From JBDTVS01 sp040007095 (lineage in GTDB: Bacteria; Acidobacteriota; Vicinamibacteria; Vicinamibacterales; CAVVIG01), in contig JBDTVS010000169.1 in assembly GCA_040007095.1 (NCBI GenBank), positions 1 to 36,596 on the forward strand: DNA of 36,596 nucleotides, in the 5' to 3' direction. Both the position numbers and the translations under genes were made by a program. Shown piece after piece: positions 27,238 through 35,326 of the stretch. Each line of letters starts with the position of its first letter. The first letter of the stretch is position 1. The notes below the pieces were generated by a model. It worked only from the letters and a program-made list of their open reading frames with translations. It was not told the origin of the DNA and ran no database searches.

Positions 27238-27640
27238 CATAAGCCCGTCGGCACGGGCGGCGCCCAGATCCGCTGGAGCATCGACCCAAAGAGCCCCGCG
27301 TCAGATGAGTCTCGGCGAACAGCAACCAATATTACCGGGCGTGCTTGACCAGCCGCCCACCCGTCTTGACGAAACGCCGTTGGAGACTGGTCAGCGACCA
27401 GGTGTCGATCCGTTTTGGCAGGACGAGCTTCCGTTAAAAATCCCGAGGTTGTACGCGAGCACGCTCAGTTGCAACCGGACCTCGTTCGCCCGGAACCCAT
27501 GACACGAGTGTCGCGTCCAGTGCGCCGCTTGCTTGATCCATTGCTCGGCGGTGCCGCGCTTGTTATAAAACCGCACGACGGCCCGATTGGGGAGCGGGAA
27601 TTCGTCCTTAACGTGTGCGGTCTCACGCCAGCGTCGCCGG
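27238..27640 (-). pseudogene. IS1380-family transposase C-terminal remnant
   Basis: Minus-strand frames give VVRFYNKRGTAEQWIKQ and RANEVRLQLSVLAYNLG, then after a frameshift KRIDTWSLTSLQRRFVKTGG, an in-frame stop, WLLFAETHLTR and finally LFGSMLQRIWAPPVPTGL with its natural stop at 27238. This order is the C-terminal third of IS1380 transposases. The N-terminal two thirds are missing. The frame also runs into the start region of the secreted beta-propeller gene, which has its own start at 26998. Confidence 0.72.
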
Positions 27641-28107
27641 GCACGTTCTCTGTCCGTTTGTGGACCTGGATTTGGGATCCGGCTCCCGCTGTTCTCGCGG
27701 TTGAGGCCGTAGCGGACGATTCACGGAGCGGGTGTTGCGATGCTCGACGGACTCAAGGATTCGCGCGCGCCCGCATCCATGCGGGCCTGTGAGCGGTTGA
27801 CTGGGGCTCCTGGCACCAGCAATCACACCGTGATCAACCTTGACGCCGAAGGCATCCGCTCCGATGTGGCTGAGGCAGATCGCGGACGACGCGATTGGTC
27901 GAAGGTCTCCGAGGCCCAAGCGCCGGTCTATGACCATTGTCGTCGGACACGTGGACGACGCGGATGACGTTTGATGTATCGACGCGGCGACTCTCGATGA
28001 ACTCGGTGTTGTATTGGACTGAGGTGAGCGTGGGCGACGAAAGGGTCGCCCCTGCCCATAGCGGACGGACCACTCTGATTCTACAAGGCGGCAAAACAAG
28101 GTTCAAT
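27641..28107. other. Degenerate stretch without a supported gene
   Basis: Several medium-length frames exist on both strands, but none has a recognised motif, a good ribosome-binding site or a natural start. I take the region as decayed sequence between the IS1380 relic and the repeat at 28108. Confidence 0.35.
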
Positions 28108-28266
28108 TTACATTGGCGCATTGACGATGTCTGCGGCCTCTTCGTCTCCCAAAAGGGCGTGATGTGTGGTCCGAACGCCTGTGCAATTCGATTGCACGCC
28201 TGTTTCTGTCGATGAACAGCCGTTGCATCTCCGTCACCGCGTGGGCCGCCTCGCTCTTGGCCAGCC
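28108..28266 (-). pseudogene. Gene remnant and repeat, copy 1 (with palindrome C)
   Basis: The minus strand encodes LAKSEAAHAVTEMQRLFI, then the palindrome (28182-28196), then in another frame LLGDEEAADIVNAPM with a stop at 28108. The same order occurs at 30985-31237 (LAKIEAAHSVTDVQRLFI, palindrome, SEDEEAADIVSANVD, stop). Both copies have the same frame change at or near the palindrome, as if the palindrome entered the ancestral gene before duplication. The parent family is not known to me. Copy 1 lacks about 37 bp that copy 2 has. Confidence 0.5.
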
Positions 28267-28523
28267 ACTCAGGTCTGCTGACGGCCAAACACCAGGCGCT
28301 TCCACTGCTCAAAACGCCATCGATTTGAGGCACTCGCTCAGGTCCGCGCTCGCGGTGCCTGAACGAACGAAGTCTCGACTGGACAGTTGCGGCGTCGCCC
28401 CGTGGCGGCGCTCAGAAATGCGTAAAATGAATGATTCCTGGTGGTGGACTTTTCGAGGCCGTAACCGGTCCAGGTTCCGAGCGGCGCAACCACCATAACC
28501 ACGTCTCGTTGGAGATGACAACC

Positions 28524-28808
28524 ATGGTTCATGTAATCCTCTTCGATGATCCTGATTTTGGCGGCGCCCACAAGCATGTGTGTCGGGCTGAACCAAATCT
28601 GAACCGACGAGTCCAGCCCAGCACGGACTTCAACGACAGAGTATCGTCTATCATTGTCCTGGAGGGACGATGGGAGTTCTTTGAGGATTGGAATTACCAG
28701 GGAAAACTTGGCAAGACGCTCGGTCCAGGCCTTTACCCTTGGGTTGAGACCGCTGATGCACTCGGTCCCGGATCGAATGAGAAAATTTCGTCGCTACGAC
28801 CCGTGTGA
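28524..28808 (+). CDS. Beta/gamma-crystallin-domain protein
   Basis: 94 aa from ATG 28524, with GGAG 9 nt upstream (28511-28514). It is a single crystallin double-Greek-key domain: VILFDDPDFGGAHKHVC opens it, FNDRVSSIIV and SNEKISSLRPV are the two Ca-binding signatures (N/D-x-x-S/T-S type), and WEFFEDWNYQGK with LGPGLYPWV complete the second motif. Bacterial relatives bind calcium and are often stress- or envelope-associated. No signal peptide is visible, so it is probably cytoplasmic unless exported another way. It stands alone on the plus strand within a stretch of relics. Confidence 0.78.
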   Translation: MVHVILFDDPDFGGAHKHVCRAEPNLNRRVQPSTDFNDRVSSIIVLEGRWEFFEDWNYQGKLGKTLGPGLYPWVETADALGPGSNEKISSLRPV

Positions 28809-29038
28809 AGTGAACTGATTTCGGTGAGGCTTCAAATCGATGTGCTGGAATTGGTCATGCCCTGGGAACTACTCACGCATCTTCCGCGTTAGAACCGGCC
28901 GCTGGGTGCGCGGTGATTCACGGGTCGACGCAAGCCTCGATCCACCGATGGATTGCCTGGTTGAATTGTGTCGTCTTTTATTTCAGAGGCCGCTCCGTCG
29001 ACTTCTGGTAACGATCATCGCCACCGTTCAATGTATGG

Positions 29039-29554
29039 TCAATTAAGTCTGCTGGCCCAGCCGTACTCAATGGTCTTGTATTTTCTGTTGAGAGCAGCCT
29101 CTACGACTTCGCACGCAGAGCACTTGGCGTTGAACCGCTTCAGCACGTCTTGGCACGAATCGCGTGACGAAAGGGACGTTGCCCAGATTTCGATCGTCTT
29201 TCCCTCGCGGATGACTCTGGGTGCCTGCTGCTTGTACTTGTCGTAGGTCGTCGGGCCTGTGATCTTCCTGTTCTTGCTACGGCTCCGCCCATCCTGAAAC
29301 GCGAGGATATTGTTAATCGTTCTTGCATTCAGCGTTTGCCGGAAGACCAAAGAGTCCGTCGTGCCGAACTTCATGACTCGGCCTTCGACAATCTCTGCGT
29401 ACAGAACGCACGGCGCAGTCTCATCAAGCAGCTTTTCGCAGTCACTCCCGCCAGCCGTCGGTCGAAGACAACCGGCGCGGAAGAAGCTCAGGCCGCGAGC
29501 GAGCTCTTCGATCTTCAAGTCCGCAAGTTCGCTGGAAGATATCCGATTGGGCAC
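29039..29554 (-). CDS. GIY-YIG-like protein, putative nuclease
   Basis: 171 aa from GTG 29554, with GGAG 8 nt upstream. The central part CVLYAEIVEGRVMKFGTTDS recalls the GIY-YIG core (a strand, then 'K-x-G-x-T' in place of 'YIGkT'), and CEVVEAALNRKYKTIEYGW late in the chain may hold the catalytic Glu in its helix. The classical Tyr pair is not fully preserved, so the nuclease assignment is tentative. Cysteines are plentiful near the N-terminus (AGCLRP, GSDCEKL) and C-terminus (SCQDV, KCSACEVV). It is monocistronic, with the D-type repeat about 280 bp upstream. Confidence 0.45.
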   Translation of the reverse strand: MPNRISSSELADLKIEELARGLSFFRAGCLRPTAGGSDCEKLLDETAPCVLYAEIVEGRVMKFGTTDSLVFRQTLNARTINNILAFQDGRSRSKNRKITGPTTYDKYKQQAPRVIREGKTIEIWATSLSSRDSCQDVLKRFNAKCSACEVVEAALNRKYKTIEYGWASRLN

Positions 29555-30009
29555 GGTCAGTACTCCTGTCGATCCGCCGAACGTTGTATGAGCGGACGGT
29601 GCCAGCCTGGGGTCAAACACTGCTGGCCGCCGAGCGATTGTCGCTGGCGCCAATCCACGCAGGTGCAATCCTGCCTGAGCCTTGGAGATCGATCAACTGC
29701 TTTCGTGAGGAAATTGGGGCGGCTCCGTGCACTTGAGCCGTCGAATGGGGGCCCGCCGTTAAGACAGGGAAACAGTCGTCGTGGTGTCGGTGCCACACGC
29801 CTTGTTCGTGTCGCCGCCGGTCGCCGGCCGTTGCGGTTCAGATGGAGCCGGTGATCCCCCCAATGAACCGCAGAGCTGGTGCAATCAATTGCAGGAGATC
29901 TTCGATTGCGGGAAACTCGCTCGGGAGTCGACAGCCCGGTTGCTGCTCACGTCACACTACAAGAACACCGTTCGTCGATACCCTACCCCTCAGGGTAAAA
30001 TCGCCAGGC
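29555..30009. other. Intergenic stretch carrying the duplicated palindrome segment
   Basis: Between the leftward GIY-YIG-like gene and the rightward DUF2971 gene there is no supported gene. The segment 29835-29914 is the only structured item seen. Confidence 0.4.
29835..29914 (-). repeat. Duplicated 79-bp segment, copy 2 (with palindrome D)
   Basis: Mate of 23512-23590. The palindrome TGCAATCAATTGCA is at 29880-29893 with the same flanks; differences are scattered substitutions and one extra C. Confidence 0.6.
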
Positions 30010-30798
30010 ATGATTCTGCCTCCGCCCCGTACACCGCCAGCTTCCGGGTCATTTGTTTATCGGTACGGCAGCGCGGATCACCTCGATTGGCTCGAAACCG
30101 CCCTCCTGCACCATAAGCTGTACATTCCCCTCGCTAGCGAATTGAACGACCTCCGCGATGCACGGCCCAAAGTACACCGACCAACGCTTGAGGAGTGGGT
30201 CCACTTCATGAAGGACTTGAGCCGGCGAGGCCTCGCCCCGGCGCCGCTAGAAATGCATTCCGAGATGGTTGATCGCATTGCCGTTTCCTTGGGTATCGAG
30301 ACGATGCTCGATATGGCGGTTCAAGCAGTTCATAAACTGACCACAAGTTTCCGCGTTTATTCGATGTCAAAGCGCTCAGACAATCTTTCCATGTGGGAGT
30401 GGTACGCCAGTAAGCACACAGGGTATTGCTTGGAATTCGCAAGGGCAGGGCTGTTCGGCATCGTTCGCGAAGTGGTGTACGACATGTCGTATGTAATGGA
30501 CGTGACCGATGATGCCCATGCGACCGCGAACTGGTTCTTCTACAAGTCGCCCGATTGGAGTAACGAAGAGGAGGTCCGTCTGGTGCTCCCCAAACACTCC
30601 GGCGGCCCGGTACTTCAGATCGATCCACGACTTATGTCTCGCGTAATCCTTGGCAAGGACATGCTGTCGACGAATGCCGAGCAAGTCAGAACATGGGCCG
30701 CCACACGAGTGCCGCCCGTTCCCGTTGTCACTGCCAGATGGAATCCCCTTGATCTGACGCTCATCACCGACTCCGAGCCCGCGCCAGGAAATCGCTGA
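30010..30798 (+). CDS. DUF2971-family protein
   Basis: 262 aa from ATG 30010 (MILPPPRTP), although the frame is open further upstream through the repeat and no strong ribosome-binding site is visible. Hallmarks of DUF2971 are present: FVYRYGSADHLDWLETALLH near the N-terminus, IPLASELNDLRDA (in place of the usual NDPFE), VYSMSKRSDNLSMWEWYASK, HTGYCLEFARAGLFGI and FYKSPDWSNEEEVRLVLP. The family has no settled biochemical role but is frequent in mobile and defence islands. It stands alone between the D and E palindrome copies. Confidence 0.72.
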   Translation: MILPPPRTPPASGSFVYRYGSADHLDWLETALLHHKLYIPLASELNDLRDARPKVHRPTLEEWVHFMKDLSRRGLAPAPLEMHSEMVDRIAVSLGIETMLDMAVQAVHKLTTSFRVYSMSKRSDNLSMWEWYASKHTGYCLEFARAGLFGIVREVVYDMSYVMDVTDDAHATANWFFYKSPDWSNEEEVRLVLPKHSGGPVLQIDPRLMSRVILGKDMLSTNAEQVRTWAATRVPPVPVVTARWNPLDLTLITDSEPAPGNR

Positions 30799-30984
30799 CA
30801 GTCACGATGTCGATTCCCGGAAGTTCCCGAGCGCTAGCAAACATTTGTCTAATCGACACGATGACCTAATGTCAGCATCACGTCGCCTCCTTCCGCACTG
30901 CAGGATTGATCCCGGCCACCAGGGAGTGGTTTCCACTTCTACCAGTTCGCGAGTAGTCCGCAACACCTGAAACTAAAACGGCAT

Positions 30985-31249
30985 CTAATCTACATTGGCG
31001 CTGACGATGTCTGCGGCCTCTTCGTCCTCCGAAGGGCCGTGTTGTACGGCGTCTGGCAACTGATGCAATTCGATTGCACACCTGTTTCTGTTGACAAATC
31101 GAGGACTCGACGTCCTGGTCCGCCATTTCGATAAACAGTCGTTGCACATCGGTTACCGAGTGGGCCGCCTCGATCTTGGCCAGCCTCAATTCTCGGATGG
31201 ATTGCTTCACCGTCCCGATACTCACCGGCCGGGCTCTGTTCGCAGCTGG
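30985..31249 (-). pseudogene. Gene remnant and repeat, copy 2 (with palindrome E)
   Basis: The minus strand reads TVKQSIRELRLAKIEAAHSV, then TDVQRLFIEMADQDVESS, the palindrome at 31064-31078 and, in a second frame, SEDEEAADIVSANVD ending at TAG 30985. About 160-190 bp match 28109-28266. Its N-terminal end borders palindrome F (31281-31295), after the 118-aa gene. It could be the decayed second gene of that operon. Confidence 0.5.
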
Positions 31250-31280
31250 TCTTGCTTTCACATCAGCGTCTGGCGCCTGC

Positions 31281-31295
31281 TGCAATTCGATTGCA
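31281..31295. repeat. Island palindrome, copy F
   Basis: TGCAATTCGATTGCA lies 3 bp beyond the stop codon of the 118-aa gene (31299). It has the same 15-bp form as the sites at 28182 and 31064. Confidence 0.6.
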
Positions 31296-31298
31296 GGA

Positions 31299-31655
31299 CT
31301 ATACACCGGTTGACGCTCCAGTTTCCTCAGCCGCCAATTTGCCCAGGGTGTGCGCCACGCGTTCCGGGTAGGCTTCCGCCATCATCGCAAGGGCGATCAG
31401 GTAGAACTTCAGCAGGAACCCAACGTGTGGCAACGGAGGAACGCTTTCGAACCCGGTCTGCCATTTCACCCGTTCCGTGAACCCGGGCCAGTCGTGGAGC
31501 ACCCATTCAATCAGGCGCAGCGTGTCCAGTCCGCACTTGTCGCGAAGGCACTTCAGCTGACCGAACTCCTTGCCCACTAGCGGTGCTTCGTGAACCAGCA
31601 GCCACGTCTGCGCCACGCGCATCACCGTCGGTGTGTTCTCAGTGATCATCTTCAC
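31299..31655 (-). CDS. Hypothetical 118-aa protein
   Basis: The GTG at 31655 has GGGAGGT 5-6 nt upstream, a strong ribosome-binding site. The soluble helical protein shows CLRDKCGLDTLRLIEWVLHD, a Trp-rich middle and a hydrophobic helix (VGFLLKFYLIALAMMAEA). No family is recognised. Its position with AlpA, the HNH endonuclease and the integrase suggests a maintenance or regulatory role in the island (inference only). Palindrome F touches its 3' end. Confidence 0.55.
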   Translation of the reverse strand: MKMITENTPTVMRVAQTWLLVHEAPLVGKEFGQLKCLRDKCGLDTLRLIEWVLHDWPGFTERVKWQTGFESVPPLPHVGFLLKFYLIALAMMAEAYPERVAHTLGKLAAEETGASTGV

Positions 31656-32275
31656 TCTCTACCTCCCCACGTAATCTGAACTACGAGCGGCTTCGCCGCG
31701 AGTCGTGTTGACCGCGGCGCTTAAAGCGCCAATCAGCTTGAATCCCTTTCCCGAGGAAGCGGACTGATACCTTCACCAAGGGTATCAGCCGCGACACACC
31801 TTTCCGTCGGTCGCTCAGTCCCGAAGTCCAGGGGGGACTGCTGGTGGGTGTTCTGGCTCGCCTGTGTAGCCGTCTCATGGAGACGGCCGGTCTGACGATC
31901 CGAGCCACGGTCTCACCCTGGACTGCGCAACAACCGGCACGGCTGTTTCACGTTGGCCAGGCTCTTGACATATTGCCCAGCGTCCGCCGTCCAGTCCCGC
32001 TTACACGCGCCCGCGAGCCGCAATACCGATCCGGTATCCGTCGCCGTTTTACGTCAACGCGTCAGCGAACCACAACCGCTTCACAACCGCCCGCCGTCGC
32101 CGACGGGATTCAAGTCGCCGCTCCTCGCTGCTAGAGTCCGCCGTGTTCGGGGCAATCAGCGACCATGCGTGACGACCGGCGCCGTGTTTGAACGAACTCT
32201 ACGTTCGTCATCGACCGTAGACGTACCGGCAGCAATCCGGTACAGTGCGGCCCGGCCTCGCGCCGCCGCATGCAT
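31656..32275. other. 620-bp stretch without a gene, rich in hairpins
   Basis: Several stable stem-loops are seen within 200 bp: GCGGC-ttc-GCCGC (31688-31700), GGCGC-TTAAA-GCGCC (31716-31730), an 8-bp stem CTGATACC/GGTATCAG (31764-31788) and GCCGTCT-CATGG-AGACGGC (31869-31887). A 75-aa basic minus-strand frame (31681-31908) overlaps them and is not convincing. A structured RNA, replication or transfer origin, or stacked terminators are all possible. Confidence 0.4.
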
Positions 32276-32779
32276 TCATCGCCAGCTCTTCCATGAAAGA
32301 ATGTTCTGAATCGTGCCGACACGGACGCCCAGCTGGGTCGCCAATTCCCGGATCTCGGCTTTCGTCAACGCGCGGCTCCGGATTTCCGAAACCTGCGCAA
32401 GCGTGAGCTTCGCTTTGGGGTTGCCCTCTCCGTTGTTCCCGTGACCGTGCTTCCGACGATCCGCCATGTTCTCTTTCGGAGTGCCCCACGTCAGGTTGCT
32501 CAATCGGCAGTTCAGCCGATAACCATCGAGATGCCGCGACACCGCATCCTTCGGTCTGGGGCCGACGAAAGCCTCAAGCACTAACTGGTGGACTACCCGG
32601 GTGAACGGACGATGGTCCCCCGAAAGAGAGACGTACCAATACTTCGCCGGCCCCTTTCCGCACAAGGCCGCCTTCAGCACTCTGTTCTTGCCGTTGACCG
32701 CGTTGGAGCGTACTCGCCCGATCGAGGACGCCTCATACTTCGGGAAATTAGGTACTACGCGCCACTCCTCTGCGTCCAT
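32276..32779 (-). CDS. NUMOD4/HNH homing-type endonuclease
   Basis: 167 aa from ATG 32779, with GGGAG 9 nt upstream. Domains in order: NUMOD4-like start (EEWRVVPNFPKYEASSIGRV), an HNH core with His64 (VVHQLVLEAFVG), His83 (SRHLDGYRLN), Asn90 and Asn95 (LSNLTWGTPKEN), then a C-terminal helix-turn-helix of NUMOD1 type (LTKAEIRELATQLGVRVGTI). This layout belongs to free-standing phage and mobile-element endonucleases that cut a specific DNA target. It lies between the AlpA gene (72 bp upstream) and the hairpin-rich stretch. Confidence 0.82.
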   Translation of the reverse strand: MDAEEWRVVPNFPKYEASSIGRVRSNAVNGKNRVLKAALCGKGPAKYWYVSLSGDHRPFTRVVHQLVLEAFVGPRPKDAVSRHLDGYRLNCRLSNLTWGTPKENMADRRKHGHGNNGEGNPKAKLTLAQVSEIRSRALTKAEIRELATQLGVRVGTIQNILSWKSWR

Positions 32780-32851
32780 AGCTTCGTACTCCCTGGAACG
32801 TTCACAGCAACTTGTGTCCATGAAGCGTTTACGCACGGCAACTGTCGGGGA

Positions 32852-33136
32852 CTACTCGACGTTATTCATCGTGCGCACACGCGGGCGCGTTGCAAGCCAG
32901 CTTTCAATTTCATCTTCAAAAAATCCGATATGGCCGCTCCCTAAAGTTATCGGCGATGGAAAGGTTCCGGCTCGAACCGCCCTCCAGATCCAGCTTCTTG
33001 ACATCGACGTACGCGACGACACTTCTTTTTGTTTCAGCACCCGTCGCGGGCTAGGCGATAGCACCCCAGCCTCTTCACACGGAATGCCTGCGGCTTCGGT
33101 GTGACCGGACGTAACGTGACGATTTACGAGTGTCAT
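32852..33136 (-). CDS. AlpA-family regulator/excisionase-like protein
   Basis: 94 aa. The last ~60 residues are an AlpA/MerR-like winged helix: VLKQKEVSSRTSMSRSWIWR, then GTFPSPITLGSGHIGFFEDE and IESWLATRP. The first ~32 residues form an unusual Ser/His-rich extension. The ATG at 33136 is preceded by GGGAGACATTC. AlpA-type proteins in integrative elements activate integrase or direct excision, so this is the likely recombination-directionality or regulatory factor of the island. Confidence 0.8.
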   Translation of the reverse strand: MTLVNRHVTSGHTEAAGIPCEEAGVLSPSPRRVLKQKEVSSRTSMSRSWIWRAVRAGTFPSPITLGSGHIGFFEDEIESWLATRPRVRTMNNVE

Positions 33137-33329
33137 GAATGTCTCCCGCTGCCGGTTCTTGAGGCGATGATGCGTTGTTTCTGTGGGTGTCGTGGCACCC
33201 TCTGATGCGCTAACGAGTCGCGTAGAAGACTCTAATTGATCGTAAAGTGTGGATCGATAACGCCACTGACGTTTTGTAGCCTGCTCGCGTTACGCGGCTG
33301 TGTGGGAAGCAAGAACAGGAAGTACCCAG

Positions 33330-33911
33330 ATGAGCGACGCCGCCGATAAATGGCCCGGAGTGGACGCTGAACAACCGCCGACCACGGCCGACGATGACAT
33401 GAAGGTAACAATTGAATCCGTCCTTAAGGGTGCCGCCGAGACGGACGCGCTCAATCGACTTAAGAGCGAGGGCTGCACAAGGATCGCCATTGCCGAGATG
33501 CTGTTTCGTCTGCGGCGCACGTCGCACACCGAGGCGATTGCAAAACGCGACGTGGACCGCGCGATGACTCGCCTGACCGACGCTGTCCAGTCCGTCCTTC
33601 GGCTAAAGAATAGTCCGGTTGGACGCTACATATTCGGAAGGCTCACGCGCGCCGATCAAGTGGCCAATGAGTTGCGATGGGTTGTGGGTCGCGCCAAGGC
33701 AGCGCGCCCGAAGGCGAGCAAAAAGGAAGCGCCTCGGCGTGACGATCTTCGGTGGGTGCTCGTCGATTATGTGAAGCAGACAACTGGCAAGTATCACGAC
33801 GACGAAGTATCTTTGTTAATTGGGGGAGCGGAAGGCGGCAGCGAATACTCTGCTGCCGCCCATCATCAGTGGCGATACCGTCATCGTCGCGGCACCCAGA
33901 AATCGCCGTGA
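33330..33911 (+). CDS. Hypothetical 193-aa protein
   Basis: The ATG at 33330 (MSDAADKWPGVDAEQPPTTA) follows AGGAAG by about 9 nt. The N-terminal ~25 residues are acidic and probably disordered; then come helical segments (VTIESVLKGAAETDALNRL; IAIAEMLFRLRRTSHTEAIA; DRAMTRLTDAVQSVLRL) and a Lys/Arg-rich region (KAARPKASKKEAPRR). A small DNA-binding role would fit but is not shown. It is the only rightward gene in the integrase-proximal block. Confidence 0.5.
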   Translation: MSDAADKWPGVDAEQPPTTADDDMKVTIESVLKGAAETDALNRLKSEGCTRIAIAEMLFRLRRTSHTEAIAKRDVDRAMTRLTDAVQSVLRLKNSPVGRYIFGRLTRADQVANELRWVVGRAKAARPKASKKEAPRRDDLRWVLVDYVKQTTGKYHDDEVSLLIGGAEGGSEYSAAAHHQWRYRHRRGTQKSP

Positions 33912-34057
33912 GACTTTTCCCGCGCATGGATATCGATGTGTGATCTTGTGACTTGCGCGTCTCTTGCCGACATTCTGCGCGCGTCAGCGAAGCTGGCACG
34001 TACAGTGGATGTTTCGCTTTCGTGTCTTCTTCGAAGACGATTGAAACCTACTTCGGC

Positions 34058-35308
34058 CTACTCGAGATCCGGCACCACGTTCGATCCGACGTCTTTCTCT
34101 TCCACGATGGACCGCAATCGTCGTCCCCAAGCATCGAGGGCAGTGCGCTTCTGCGCGTCATAGCGGTTCCGGTCATAGACTCCGGTAATGTCGCGATCCA
34201 CGTGGTTCAGAATCCGCTTCAGAATGAAGCGATCAGCGTCTTGGTGTTCCGTCAACAAGGTGGCGACCGTTCTTCGCAAATCGTGTGGTCGGAAATCGAC
34301 GCCTGAAACCGCTCGAATCCTGCCGACCGCACGCTGCTCCCATTGGAACGGCTCGTCGCCTCGGGGTGAGGGAAACACCCACTCGGAGAATTTCTTCGGC
34401 TCCCATTTCTTTATTCTGCGACCGTCGTTGACCTCTTCCAGCCGCGTCTCTTGCCACTCTCGCAGCTCCTTCAGAATCTCGCAGGCAGGGGCGTTCAGCG
34501 GAACATGGTGTGCGATGCCGTTCTTCGCGAATTCTGCCGGGATCGTCCACCAGCCGGTTTTCAGGTCGACATTCTCCCAGCGCATTCGACGTACTTCGCC
34601 CCCGCGTTGCGCGGTGAGCATTCGAAGTCGGAACAGGGCACTCATCGGTGGTTGTTCCGGTTCGAGCGCATCCCAGATTTTCTTGATCTCGCCGTCGGAT
34701 AGGACCCTGTCTCGTCCCTTCTCGACGCCAGGTGGGCGCAGGCCCTGACACGGATTGTCGCTTCTCCACTCGCGCTCGATTGCGAAGTTGAACATCTTAC
34801 GGACGAGCGCGAGAAGGCGATTGGCGAGAATGGGTGCGCCGCCGTCGGCGACGGACTCGATGAGGGCGCGAACATCAGGTCTGGATACATCGCGGGCCTT
34901 CACGTGCCGCCAGCGTGGCAGCATGTGACGGTCGATCATCCATTGATCATTCCTCCAGCTTTTCTTATGTCGTTTAGCATGGCGCTGCAGGTACTCGGTG
35001 ACAAGCTCGCCGAGTGTACCCGCTTCGCGCGACAGGATCTTTTCAGCAGCGGGGTCTTCGCCTGCGGCCACCTTGTTGAGAGCAGCGCGCGCACGCTCTC
35101 GGGCATCAACCAGCGGCACGGTGGGAAAAGTGCCGAGCGACAGTCGTCGTTTTCTCTTGTGATAACGATAGTAAACGGTCCACGATTTGCGACCGCTCGC
35201 GGCAACGCGAACGCCAAATCCTGGCACACTGTCGTCCCAATAGTCGGCTTGTCCGTGCTGTGGCGGCTTAAGTGATTGGACCTTTCGAACGGTCAGATTG
35301 ACACGCAT
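34058..35308 (-). CDS. int: P4-type tyrosine integrase (DUF4102 + phage integrase)
   Basis: 416 aa. The N-terminal ~90 residues are the arm-DNA-binding DUF4102 domain (DYWDDSVPGFGVRVAASGRK; RRLSLGTFPTVPLVDARERA). A SAM-like core-binding region follows (~100-190). The catalytic domain has Arg235 (LTAQRGGEV), His342-x-x-Arg345 (PHDLRRTVATLL), His369 (ILNHVDRDITG) and Tyr378 (VYDRNRY). GGAGG sits close before ATG 35308. It starts 167 bp from attR, with G-rich tandem repeats between, the normal attP arrangement, and should integrate and, with AlpA, excise the island at tRNA-Ala. Confidence 0.92.
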   Translation of the reverse strand: MRVNLTVRKVQSLKPPQHGQADYWDDSVPGFGVRVAASGRKSWTVYYRYHKRKRRLSLGTFPTVPLVDARERARAALNKVAAGEDPAAEKILSREAGTLGELVTEYLQRHAKRHKKSWRNDQWMIDRHMLPRWRHVKARDVSRPDVRALIESVADGGAPILANRLLALVRKMFNFAIEREWRSDNPCQGLRPPGVEKGRDRVLSDGEIKKIWDALEPEQPPMSALFRLRMLTAQRGGEVRRMRWENVDLKTGWWTIPAEFAKNGIAHHVPLNAPACEILKELREWQETRLEEVNDGRRIKKWEPKKFSEWVFPSPRGDEPFQWEQRAVGRIRAVSGVDFRPHDLRRTVATLLTEHQDADRFILKRILNHVDRDITGVYDRNRYDAQKRTALDAWGRRLRSIVEEKDVGSNVVPDLE

Positions 35309-35326
35309 CTCGCCTCCTCGATTCCG

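Noticed and set aside
16053..31295. Integron attC sites as an explanation of the palindromes
   Set aside because: No GTTRRRY core sites or attC-type paired boxes were seen, and the recombinase lacks the integron-integrase size and extra helix.
31681..31908. 75-aa basic minus-strand frame
   Set aside because: It overlaps the hairpin cluster, has no good ribosome-binding site and is Arg/Ser-rich low complexity.
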